DNA of 10,182 nucleotides, from positions 1-10,182 of the forward strand of contig PWSB01000077.1 of assembly GCA_003563375.1 (NCBI GenBank). The letters are read 5' to 3'. This document shows positions 1-6,557 of this stretch, piece by piece. Position 1 is the first letter of the stretch; each line of letters begins with the position of its first letter. The stretch comes from Actinomycetota bacterium. Lineage in GTDB: Bacteria; Actinomycetota; Humimicrobiia; Humimicrobiales; Humimicrobiaceae. The translations under genes were made by a program, and so were the position numbers. Under the pieces are notes generated by a model, which worked only from the letters and a program-made list of their open reading frames with translations, was not told the origin of the DNA and searched no databases.

Positions 1-333
1 AGGATAATGTTTTTGGGGCCATTGGGTATCATATGGTATAAAGCATGCCGCAAGGGTATAGACAGCCAGGCGGTCTCTTGCAGCAGACCCAATATTCTGG
101 CAAAAAACTTTATGCTCCACTGGAGCATATACATAATCTCCTATCCTATCTTGGTTCTGTCCACTGCCTTGTTTATTATCGGTCCCGGTTACATGTTTGT
201 GGGAGGGCTTGCCTTATTGCTGGAATTTAGGACGGTTTTTCTATTTTTTCTAATCTACATCTTCATTGCCTGGCTTATCCCTGTAGGTGTGAGCGGCATC
301 ATATCCCTGGCTACCAAGCCTGCCGGTAACTAA
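1..333 (+). CDS. C-terminal part of an unrecognised integral membrane protein (truncated by window edge)
   Basis: An open frame runs from the first base to a TAA at 331-333, about 111 codons. An ATG at position 7 is possible, but the AGGA before it sits only two bases away, too close for a ribosome binding site, so the reading frame more likely continues upstream of the window. The first 40 residues are polar with two cysteines (near ACRKG and VSCSRP). The rest is very hydrophobic and would form two or three membrane helices, roughly residues 40-62 and 65-105, ending in a short polar tail (TKPAGN). I do not recognise the family. Its stop lies three bases from the stop of the convergent alcohol dehydrogenase gene, with no terminator hairpin between. 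The membrane location is a firm inference from composition; the function is unknown. Confidence 0.6.
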   Translation, partial: RIMFLGPLGIIWYKACRKGIDSQAVSCSRPNILAKNFMLHWSIYIISYPILVLSTALFIIGPGYMFVGGLALLLEFRTVFLFFLIYIFIAWLIPVGVSGIISLATKPAGN

Positions 334-336
334 AAG

Positions 337-1593
337 TTAAAGGTTTTCTATAATGCTAAGATCACCTGTTTTTGCTGATGAGAGCACAGAACCCATATAC
401 CTGTCTATAATCCCGGGAGCCAGTGGTACTGGCATGCTTTTTAGCTTCATCTCCAGCTGAGGGTCCTTTGCTGCTTTTAAAGCTTTGGCGATGGCCGCAT
501 CATTAAAGCCTTCAAGCTGGCCGAGGGTGGTGGGAAAACCGATGGACTTGTAAAAAGATATGATCCCCCTAGCCACTTCTTCACCCAGCATCCTCGGTAC
601 TAGATCACCCTCTAGGCTTATAAACCCTTCAAAGATATGGGCAAGCTTTCCTAATTTTGCTGAAATTGCAGGAGCGTAGAATACGGTATAGTAGGGGTTA
701 AGTATTGCACAAGCCCTGCCGTGGCTTGCAATATCCACCATTGAAAAACTATTTAGGTGGGCGCCGCTTGTGTTTCCAAGCATAAGCGCATAGCCTCCAA
801 GGTCGGTGGCAAGGGCGATGGCTTTACGGTATTCTAAATTCTGCAAATCTTCCAGCAGCAGAGGGAGGCGGTCCACTATCATGGCTATCGAGGTAAGGCA
901 TACATCCTGGGCAAGCCGGTCATCCCCCAGGCCATAGTATATTTCCAATGAATGTGAAAATCCATCCAGTGCTCCGTCGATGGTAAGTTCCCTTGCCATA
1001 CTTTTTGTGACAGAATAATCGAACACAGCCCGGTCAGGTACAATACTCTGGTCAGATATTAATTTTTTTTGGCATATGTCTGTATAGGTAACAACAGCAT
1101 TTTTACTAAGATGTGAACCGGAGCCTGAATTAGTTTGTACAGCAACCATGGGATAAAGGGCTTTAGAATCCCTATCCAGGGCTTCTTTTACCTTGCCCTG
1201 GCCCAAATAAGGTCCCAGGTCTTTTGTGCCCAGAGACGCACCGATATTTGCAGCCTTTGCACAGTCAATTGCAGAACCCCCTCCCACACATATTATGACC
1301 TGGGGATCGGTATCCCTTAAGGCCTCTGACATGGCCGCCACATCCCGGACAGGGGTGTCTGGTGCGGGGGTGTCCAGTATCTTTTTGCAGCTTATGCCGT
1401 ATCTTTTTAAGGCCTTATCGATACTTATCCTCAATCCCTTAGCCCAGCCTGCAGAAGAGATTACAAGCAGGGCGTCTTTTCCAAACTGTGAAGCATACCT
1501 GCCGGTATCACCCAGGCATCCTATTCCAAAACTGTAGCTGTCTTTCTTGTAATCCCTCAATAGCTTTGAAGCTTTTTGGATCATGTCTTGCAT
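337..1593 (-). CDS. Iron-containing (group III) alcohol dehydrogenase family protein
   Basis: A 418-residue protein of the usual length for iron-dependent alcohol dehydrogenases, which interconvert alcohols and aldehydes or ketones using NAD(P)H in the cytoplasm. The N-terminal dinucleotide-binding half carries GGGSAIDCAK at residues 104-113. The C-terminal half supplies the expected metal ligands: Asp210 and His214 in DGALDGFSH, His279 in SGAHLNSF, and His291 in ASHGRACAI. Compared with FucO-like enzymes, the helix around His279 lacks the extra HxxxH histidine and the His279-His291 spacing is slightly shorter, so this is a divergent subgroup with unknown substrate. The ATG at 1593 follows a GGGGGG-type ribosome site by seven bases; a second ATG three codons later is also possible. 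It is a single gene, divergent from the LOG-like gene. The family is sure; the substrate is not. Confidence 0.9.
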   Translation of the reverse strand: MQDMIQKASKLLRDYKKDSYSFGIGCLGDTGRYASQFGKDALLVISSAGWAKGLRISIDKALKRYGISCKKILDTPAPDTPVRDVAAMSEALRDTDPQVIICVGGGSAIDCAKAANIGASLGTKDLGPYLGQGKVKEALDRDSKALYPMVAVQTNSGSGSHLSKNAVVTYTDICQKKLISDQSIVPDRAVFDYSVTKSMARELTIDGALDGFSHSLEIYYGLGDDRLAQDVCLTSIAMIVDRLPLLLEDLQNLEYRKAIALATDLGGYALMLGNTSGAHLNSFSMVDIASHGRACAILNPYYTVFYAPAISAKLGKLAHIFEGFISLEGDLVPRMLGEEVARGIISFYKSIGFPTTLGQLEGFNDAAIAKALKAAKDPQLEMKLKSMPVPLAPGIIDRYMGSVLSSAKTGDLSIIENL

Positions 1594-1624
1594 AGCCCGT
1601 CCCCCCTGCTTGGCCTTTTTTTAA

Positions 1625-1653
1625 AGTATATCCGATTTTTTCTATTCCTTAAA
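1625..1653 (-). promoter_or_regulatory. Possible promoter for the alcohol dehydrogenase gene
   Basis: Reading the minus strand, a TATACT -10 box (1630-1625) lies 17 bases downstream of a weak TTTAAG -35 (1653-1648) and about 32 bases before the ATG. The -10 box is good and the -35 is poor. The placement in a divergent intergenic gap supports it. Confidence 0.3.
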
Positions 1654-1663
1654 GACAGGTATG

Positions 1664-1672
1664 TGCTAAAAT
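1664..1672 (+). promoter_or_regulatory. Possible extended -10 promoter for the LOG-like gene
   Basis: TGCTAAAAT matches an extended -10 element (TG, one base, then TAAAAT). Transcription would start near 1679, leaving a leader of about 20 bases that contains the GAAAGGG ribosome site (1686-1692) six bases before the ATG at 1699. No convincing -35 is seen, as is usual for extended -10 promoters. Confidence 0.35.
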
Positions 1673-1698
1673 TTGTTCAAGGATAGAAAGGGTAGGTC

Positions 1699-2196
1699 AT
1701 GCTAAATACCGGTGAGGATACCATAAAAATATCTGTAATAGGGGGAGGAAACCTTAAAACAGACTGTGAAGAATATAATATGGCATTCCAGGTGGGTAAA
1801 AATATTGCCGGCAGGAAAGCCATACTGGTCTGCGGGGGGCTTGCCGGAGTCATGGAGGCAGCCTGCAAGGGCGCTAAAAGCTTAGGGGGCCTGACTATCG
1901 GCATCCTTCCCACCACTGAGGCATCGAGTGCCAACAGATGGGTGGACATAAAGATCCCCACCGGGCTTGGTTCACAAAGAAACGCTTTGGTTGTACTGGC
2001 ATCCGATGCAGTCATCGCCATTGACGGGGCAGAAGGCACCCTATCAGAAATAGGTTTTTGCCTTATCTACAAAAAACCCCTGGTGGGCCTCAAAACCTGG
2101 GATATCAAGCCCTATAGAAGTATCCCCTATATCATGCAAACCGCTGCCACCCCCAGGGAAGCGGTAGATATGGCCTTTAGCCTTGCTGCCAAATGA
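1699..2196 (+). CDS. LOG-like / TIGR00725-type nucleotide-binding protein
   Basis: A 165-residue single-domain Rossmann-like protein of the SLOG superfamily, which includes LOG-type phosphoribohydrolases that split nucleoside 5'-monophosphates into base and ribose 5-phosphate. It opens with a beta strand and glycine turn, ISVIGGGN (residues 11-18), followed by CGGLAGVMEAA (45-55), which corresponds to the GGxxGxM segment of the family. GSQRN (91-95) sits where LOG enzymes have their substrate-contacting Arg. DGAEGTLSE (109-117) corresponds to the hallmark PGGxGTxxE: the GT and the final Glu are kept, but the first half is altered from PGG to DGA. Length and motif order fit the TIGR00725 group better than plant-type LOG. 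Activity is not established; it may bind a nucleotide without hydrolysing it. It is transcribed alone and converges on the DUF1844 gene with an 11-base gap. Confidence 0.8.
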   Translation: MLNTGEDTIKISVIGGGNLKTDCEEYNMAFQVGKNIAGRKAILVCGGLAGVMEAACKGAKSLGGLTIGILPTTEASSANRWVDIKIPTGLGSQRNALVVLASDAVIAIDGAEGTLSEIGFCLIYKKPLVGLKTWDIKPYRSIPYIMQTAATPREAVDMAFSLAAK

Positions 2197-2207
2197 TTGG
2201 TAACCAT

Positions 2208-2552
2208 TCATTTAAATATTTTGACATAGTTAAGCTGTAGATTGGAAAGGGACGAGTTCAGATTTTCCTTTTCTTGTGCATTCAATTCATCTGATACTAC
2301 GTTTAACAGGCAGTTGAATGCATCCACAGCCAATTTCGCATCGGTCTGGTTTTTGAACCTGTCATTGGTCCCTTCGGGCAGGCCCATCTTCTTATAAGCC
2401 AGGCTGGAAAGGGACATCATCATCTGAGTCAATATGTCTTTTGTACTAAGCTTGTCTATCTCTTCCTGAAGTTTCTTTAAAACCTCTTCCTGGTCCTCTT
2501 CTACTTCCTTGTCCTCTCCGTCACCTGCAGGTCTATCTTTTTCCTCAGCCAA
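2208..2552 (-). CDS. DUF1844 family protein
   Basis: A 114-residue protein. The start is decided by the ribosome site: a near-perfect GGAGGTGATC (2565-2556) overlaps an upstream in-frame GTG at 2561, so that GTG cannot be used; TTG at 2552 follows GGAGG by eight bases. Residues 1-35 are highly charged and acid-rich and probably flexible. The core from about 39 to 110 matches DUF1844: a helical MMMSLSSLAYKKMGLP segment, an acidic or polar linker, TDAKLAVDAFNCLLNVV, then a Glu-rich turn and a final LSNLQLNYVKIF helix. No function is established for the family and no catalytic motif is visible. It is the last gene of the transketolase operon, 21 bases after apt, so it is very likely co-transcribed. 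Three Mets and the Leu spacing suggest a packed helical bundle, possibly an oligomer. Confidence 0.8.
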   Translation of the reverse strand: MAEEKDRPAGDGEDKEVEEDQEEVLKKLQEEIDKLSTKDILTQMMMSLSSLAYKKMGLPEGTNDRFKNQTDAKLAVDAFNCLLNVVSDELNAQEKENLNSSLSNLQLNYVKIFK

Positions 2553-2555
2553 ATC

Positions 2556-2565
2556 GATCACCTCC
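2556..2565 (-). promoter_or_regulatory. Strong Shine-Dalgarno site that fixes a TTG start for the DUF1844 gene
   Basis: GGAGGTGATC on the minus strand is almost fully complementary to the 3' end of 16S rRNA. It lies eight bases (counted from GGAGG) before TTG at 2552-2550 and contains the GTG that a longest-frame reading would choose. Confidence 0.75.
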
Positions 2566-2573
2566 GATTTCTT

Positions 2574-3095
2574 TTATTCAGACTCATATTTTATTAAAGA
2601 AAAAACATCGTAGCCTTGAAGCAGTTTTCTTGGATTTAAAAACTCAAGTTCTATTAAAAAACAAAAACCCATCACTTTGCCTCCTCTTTGCTCGACAAGG
2701 TCAGCTTTAGCTTTGGCTGTCCCGCCGGTTGCCGCAAGGTCGTCGACGATCAGCACCTTGTCTCCGGGATCTATTGCATCGATATGCATCTCCAGGATAT
2801 TTTCACCATATTCCAGTGAGTAAGATACACTGCATATGGTATAGGGTAATTTTCCTGGTTTCCTAACAGGTATAAATCCTGTTCCCAGCTTATAGGCCAT
2901 GGTCGCCCCAAAGACAAAGCCCCTTGCTTCCGCCCCCAATATTAAATCGATCTCAGCCTCCCTGTAATGTCCCGACATCTGGTCGACTGCAAACCTGAAA
3001 GCCTTGGGGTCAGCAAGGAGCGGGGTTATGTCTCTGAAAACTACACCTTTTTTTGGAAAATCGGGTATGTTTCTTATTATCTTTTTTAGGTCCAT
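2574..3095 (-). CDS. apt: Adenine phosphoribosyltransferase
   Basis: A 173-residue type I phosphoribosyltransferase, the normal length for APRT. It makes AMP and pyrophosphate from adenine and PRPP in cytoplasmic purine salvage. The N-terminus has the APRT signature IPDFPKKGVVFRDITPLL (residues 10-27). LGAEARGFVFG (53-63) follows, then the flexible-loop region RKPGKLPYT (78-86) and the PRPP-binding loop VLIVDDLAATGGTA (114-127) with its two Asp residues. The ATG at 3095 is preceded by AAAGG about six bases away. It sits 19 bases after the M3 peptidase and 21 bases before the DUF1844 start, inside the same minus-strand operon as the transketolase subunits, which links PRPP and ribose 5-phosphate metabolism. 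All key residues look intact. Confidence 0.95.
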   Translation of the reverse strand: MDLKKIIRNIPDFPKKGVVFRDITPLLADPKAFRFAVDQMSGHYREAEIDLILGAEARGFVFGATMAYKLGTGFIPVRKPGKLPYTICSVSYSLEYGENILEMHIDAIDPGDKVLIVDDLAATGGTAKAKADLVEQRGGKVMGFCFLIELEFLNPRKLLQGYDVFSLIKYESE

Positions 3096-3114
3096 AGCCC
3101 ACCTTTCTGTCTTT

Positions 3115-4617
3115 TTATAACTTTTTGTAGCTTAATATAATTTCTTTAATTGAATCTATAAGATATCCTACGTCCATCTTGTGGTCAAGCTGGCTGATTA
3201 TCTCATATACATCATATTTCTGCCCGTAACTCCAGACCTCTTTCAGGAAATCTCCGGCTTTCTTTTTTGAATACCATCTGGAACCAAACTTTTTTACCAG
3301 ATATTGCCTGAACTGTGCTTCGAACATCCATGCTCTAATGTAATTTGTACAATAGAAACCTTCATCAACATCTTTAAGGTAGGTCTCAGGATCATAGGAC
3401 ATAAGGTTTGATTCTGAAAGGATACTCACGTAGTCATCTTGCTTGCCCTCGATAGGGCTCCCGTCATGGAGCCTTAGCTCATATTTAAGCTTTGCTGCAT
3501 ACCTCCTGCAGTACCATAGCTTAAGCAGGGCATTGAAGTAGGTAAAACTTTTTGCCGCATGGGTATCCATGCCTAAAAACCCGGTAAGCCAGTCTATGTT
3601 TCCCAAAAGGCTTTCCATAAGGAAAGCAAACCCTTCAGTTACAGCATTGTCCCCTAAACACCTGTATTCAAATTCCAGGCTTGGGGATACATTCGCAAAA
3701 TGCTGGGCATGTCCCCCTTCATGGAAGAAAGCCTCAAAGTCATCCTGCCCTCCGCTGGGCATGATGACCAGATAGATCTCCTGGGGTATCCTCACAGCCG
3801 CGCAAAAAGCCCTTGGCGATTTATTTTCCCTTTGCTCGACATCAAAGCAGATGTTTTTCTGGCTGGGGGTGCCTATTCCCATCTGTGTAAGCGTATCTGT
3901 AAAAGATTCTATTAAATATTCCCTACCAAAGAAGCCGTCATAGCCTTTTGCCCTTTTGAGATAAGCAAGGTCACTCCTTCTGGAACCCTTAAAATCCAGC
4001 TCCAGTTCCTGGCGCATAAGCAGCCCAAAATTCTTTTCATATATATTCTGAGTCTGGGCAACCAGTTCCTGCATCTGTTCTGAGGTCTCATTAAAGTCTT
4101 CTCCTTTGATATAGGAGAAAAGGTCGCGGTAGCTATTAAATCCTAAATGCTTTGCCTGCCTGTGCAGGCTTTCCCAGTACCTTAGGAGGCTTGGGTTAAG
4201 CAATTCTTCTATTTTTTCATTTCTCTTATCTTCGATCCCATCCCTTTTAACTTTGTCTGGTTCATTTGAAAGCAGGACCTCCAGGTATCTTAATGGTACT
4301 GACCTCTTGTCAACCTCTATCCTGCAGGAGGCTTCATCACGGGCCACAGCTTCTTTTATGCTGGCTGTTTTACTCTCAATAAAATTTTCTATACAGAATT
4401 TTAGGAGGTAGAGGTATCTTTTTCCTTGGGGGCGCTCTTTTAACTTTTTTCCAATTTCATCTATATTCTCCCTATTAAAAAGCTTGCTTCGCCTATATAT
4501 ATCTTCCACCTCATAGGTATTTTTCCTCCCCGAAAAATGCAGGTAATACTCCTTTTCAAGTGATGAGAGAAAGTCCTCTGAATCTTCTCTATATTTTTTA
4601 ATATCAAGCCTAGCCAA
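3115..4617 (-). CDS. M3 family metallopeptidase (oligopeptidase F / thimet-like)
   Basis: A 500-residue zinc peptidase with no signal peptide, so cytoplasmic; M3 enzymes cut short peptides. The zinc motif is HEGGH at residues 299-303 (His299, catalytic Glu300, His303), and Glu328 in VTEGF is the likely third ligand, the usual gluzincin arrangement. The N-terminal 280 residues are charged and helical, as in M3 proteins, with no other recognisable domain. It is shorter than typical PepF (near 600 residues), closer to compact M3-like carboxypeptidases, so substrate size is uncertain. The start is TTG, eight bases after AAAGGA, and overlaps the end of the transketolase C gene by eight bases, which suggests translational coupling. 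Why a peptidase sits in this metabolic operon is not clear; it may simply be carried along. Confidence 0.88.
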   Translation of the reverse strand: MARLDIKKYREDSEDFLSSLEKEYYLHFSGRKNTYEVEDIYRRSKLFNRENIDEIGKKLKERPQGKRYLYLLKFCIENFIESKTASIKEAVARDEASCRIEVDKRSVPLRYLEVLLSNEPDKVKRDGIEDKRNEKIEELLNPSLLRYWESLHRQAKHLGFNSYRDLFSYIKGEDFNETSEQMQELVAQTQNIYEKNFGLLMRQELELDFKGSRRSDLAYLKRAKGYDGFFGREYLIESFTDTLTQMGIGTPSQKNICFDVEQRENKSPRAFCAAVRIPQEIYLVIMPSGGQDDFEAFFHEGGHAQHFANVSPSLEFEYRCLGDNAVTEGFAFLMESLLGNIDWLTGFLGMDTHAAKSFTYFNALLKLWYCRRYAAKLKYELRLHDGSPIEGKQDDYVSILSESNLMSYDPETYLKDVDEGFYCTNYIRAWMFEAQFRQYLVKKFGSRWYSKKKAGDFLKEVWSYGQKYDVYEIISQLDHKMDVGYLIDSIKEIILSYKKL

Positions 4618-5578
4618 TGTTTTCCTTTACGGCAGCTATTATGTCTTTTTTTCCAAAGCCATAAGCTTCAATAAGCTCTTTAGGGGTACCAGACTCACCA
4701 AATCTATCCTTTACCCCAAGCCTTATTACCTTCGCGGGCTGGCCTTCAGCGAGTGTCTCACATACTGCTCCGCCCAGGCCCCCTATTATGCTGTGGTCCT
4801 CGACAGTTATGACCAGACCTGTTTTTTTTGCACTTTCTACAAGCAGCCTGGAATCTATAGGTTTTATAGATGACATATTTATCAAGTCTACCCCTATTCC
4901 CTGCCTCTCAAGCTCTTTGGCCGCTTCCATGCCTATATGGGTGGTAAACCCTGCACATACCACCGTAGCTTTATCCCCCTTATATATCCTTGTCCCTTTG
5001 CCCAGCTGAAAATGGTAATCATCATTAAAGATAATAGGAGCCGAGCCCCGGCAAAGCCTTACATAGCATGGGCCGTGGATCTTTATTATCTCTTCGAGAA
5101 CCTTTTCTGTCTCTGTACCGTCAGCGGGTGAGATGACTGCAATATTTGGTATGGACCTCATTATGGCTACATCCTCTATGGCTTGGTGGGTAGCTCCGTC
5201 TTCACCAACGGTTATTCCGGTATGGGTTGCGCATATTTTGACATTCAGCTTGGTGTAGGCAATGGATATGCTTACTTGGTCTGCAGCCCTTTTTGTTGCA
5301 AAAACCCCGAATGTTGAAGCGAATGGTATCTTTCCCATGGTAGCCAGCCCTGCAGCGGCACTCATCATATTGGTCTCAGCTATGCCGAAATTAAAAAACC
5401 TTTCTGGAAATTTTTTAGCAAAAACACTGGTCTTTGTAGACCCGGAAAGATCGCAGTCAAGCACTACGATATTTTCATACCTTCCTCCGAGTTCCGCAAG
5501 CTTTGCTCCATAAGCTGCTCTGGTTGCAATATTTTTTTCTTCAGTCTCCAGCATATGTTTTACATTATCAGCTATCAT
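4610..5578 (-). CDS. Transketolase, C-terminal subunit (pyrimidine-binding and C-terminal domains)
   Basis: A 322-residue second half of a split transketolase. Together with the N subunit it moves two-carbon units between sugar phosphates in the non-oxidative pentose phosphate pathway. The pyrimidine-binding domain has DLSGSTKT (residues 43-50) and FNFGIAETNM (62-71), where Glu68 is the acid that activates thiamine diphosphate. DGATHQAIEDVA (127-138) carries the conserved active-site His131. From about residue 190 onward is the transketolase C-terminal domain with the usual VEDHSIIGGLG stretch. The ATG at 5578 has an ideal GAGGAG site six bases upstream. It lies 24 bases after the N subunit and overlaps the M3 gene. 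A relative such as a 1-deoxyxylulose-5-phosphate synthase fragment is unlikely given the length and motif set. Split enzymes of this type sometimes act on unusual sugars, so specificity is open. Confidence 0.92.
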   Translation of the reverse strand: MIADNVKHMLETEEKNIATRAAYGAKLAELGGRYENIVVLDCDLSGSTKTSVFAKKFPERFFNFGIAETNMMSAAAGLATMGKIPFASTFGVFATKRAADQVSISIAYTKLNVKICATHTGITVGEDGATHQAIEDVAIMRSIPNIAVISPADGTETEKVLEEIIKIHGPCYVRLCRGSAPIIFNDDYHFQLGKGTRIYKGDKATVVCAGFTTHIGMEAAKELERQGIGVDLINMSSIKPIDSRLLVESAKKTGLVITVEDHSIIGGLGGAVCETLAEGQPAKVIRLGVKDRFGESGTPKELIEAYGFGKKDIIAAVKENIG

Positions 5579-5602
5579 AAAAAACTCCTCTAATCCAATT
5601 TT

Positions 5603-6439
5603 TTAATCAGTTTTAAATTCACCAATGCATTTAAGTGCTTCTTCTTTTTCTTCTTCTGAGGGAGCCTGGCCGTGCCACTCACACACCCCTTCCATGAAAC
5701 TTACTCCCTTGCCCTTAACTGTTTCGGCTACCACCACAGCAGGACGGCCGCTTGCATTTTTCGCTTTCTGGATGGAATCTTCTATCTGGTCATAGTCATG
5801 GCCATCGATGGTTGCCACCTCCCAGCCAAAAGCTTTCCATTTTTCTGCCAGCGGCTCCGTATCCATAACGTCTTTTGTAAAACCATCGATTTGAAGCCCG
5901 TTCTTATCCACTATGGCTATAAGATTGTCCAAATTGTAATGGGCTGCGGCCATCGCTGCCTCCCATATCTGGCCCTCATCACATTCGCCGTCGCCGATGA
6001 CTGCAAATACCTTTAGGCTTTGCCCGTTAAGCCTCGCACCCAGCGCCATGCCCACGGCACAAGAGAGCCCTTGCCCCAGTGACCCTGTGCTTATGTCCAC
6101 TCCCGGGGTCTTATTCATGTCAGGATGGCCCTGCAGTATGCTCCCGAACTTTCTCAAAGTCTTGAGGTGGGATTTATCAAAATAACCCTTTTCTGCCAGG
6201 GCAGCATAAAGGATAGGGCAAGCATGGCCTTTTGAGAGCACCAGCCTGTCCCTGTCTTTTTTATCCGGCTTGTTCGGATCGATATTAAGCACATCCCCAA
6301 AATAAAGATAGGAAAAGATGTCTGTCATGGAAAGCGCTCCCCCCGGATGGCCCGAACCTGCCAGGCAAAGCATCCTTATTATATCTTGGCGGAGGCCAGC
6401 TGCCACCTTCTTCAGACGGTTTTTCTTTTTTTCTTCCAT
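5603..6439 (-). CDS. Transketolase, N-terminal subunit (thiamine-diphosphate-binding domain)
   Basis: A 278-residue first half of a split transketolase, binding the diphosphate of the cofactor. Visible motifs in order: SGHPGGALS (residues 29-37), LSKGH (68-72), PDMNKTPGVDISTGSLGQGL (106-125), and the cofactor signature from GDGECDEGQ (149-157) to the metal-ligand Asn180 in VDKNGLQIDG. His31 and His72 are the expected active-site histidines. A TTG lies in frame 24 bases upstream (6463), but AAAGGA sits about seven bases before ATG 6439, so 6439 is the better start. It heads a five-gene operon. The split into two genes is normal in many bacteria and archaea and is not a frameshift: the two products have their own ribosome sites and lie in different frames. 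Confidence 0.93.
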   Translation of the reverse strand: MEEKKKNRLKKVAAGLRQDIIRMLCLAGSGHPGGALSMTDIFSYLYFGDVLNIDPNKPDKKDRDRLVLSKGHACPILYAALAEKGYFDKSHLKTLRKFGSILQGHPDMNKTPGVDISTGSLGQGLSCAVGMALGARLNGQSLKVFAVIGDGECDEGQIWEAAMAAAHYNLDNLIAIVDKNGLQIDGFTKDVMDTEPLAEKWKAFGWEVATIDGHDYDQIEDSIQKAKNASGRPAVVVAETVKGKGVSFMEGVCEWHGQAPSEEEKEEALKCIGEFKTD

Positions 6440-6476
6440 TAGGTTCCTTTCTCCTTTACCCAAAGCTAATTTTATA

Positions 6477-6505
6477 ATTATATTAAAAAATATAGTTTTT
6501 AAAAA
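6477..6505 (-). promoter_or_regulatory. Possible promoter of the transketolase-M3-apt-DUF1844 operon
   Basis: On the minus strand a consensus TATAAT (6482-6477) lies 17 bases after a poor TTTTTA (6505-6500), about 38 bases before the ATG. The whole gap is extremely A+T-rich and contains a second TATAAT (6520-6515), so the exact element is uncertain, although a promoter here is expected. Confidence 0.3.
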
Positions 6506-6507
6506 GT

Positions 6508-6536
6508 TTGTAATATTATAATTGCCCTAGTAAAAT
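6508..6536 (+). promoter_or_regulatory. Probable sigma-70-type promoter for the flavin disulfide reductase gene
   Basis: TTGTAA (6508-6513) and TAAAAT (6531-6536) are separated by exactly 17 bases. They match four and five of six consensus positions. Transcription would begin near 6543, and AAGGA just before the ATG at 6558 provides the ribosome site. It overlaps the divergent operon promoter region, so a shared regulator is possible but no operator is evident. Confidence 0.5.
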
Positions 6537-6557
6537 AGAAAAATAATCAAGGAATAA

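Noticed and set aside
1677..2039. Open frame antisense to the LOG-like gene (120 codons)
   Set aside because: Low-complexity Pro/Ser/Ala-rich product typical of an antisense shadow, with the true gene in the other strand carrying clear motifs.
2197..2207. Terminator between the LOG-like and DUF1844 genes
   Set aside because: The TGGTAACCA palindrome has only a three-pair stem and no adjacent T-run.
5672..6016. Open frame antisense within the transketolase N gene (114 codons)
   Set aside because: Overlaps a gene with intact cofactor motifs; no independent support.
4610..6439. Frameshifted single transketolase gene
   Set aside because: Each half has its own start and strong ribosome site and a natural domain boundary; split transketolases are common.
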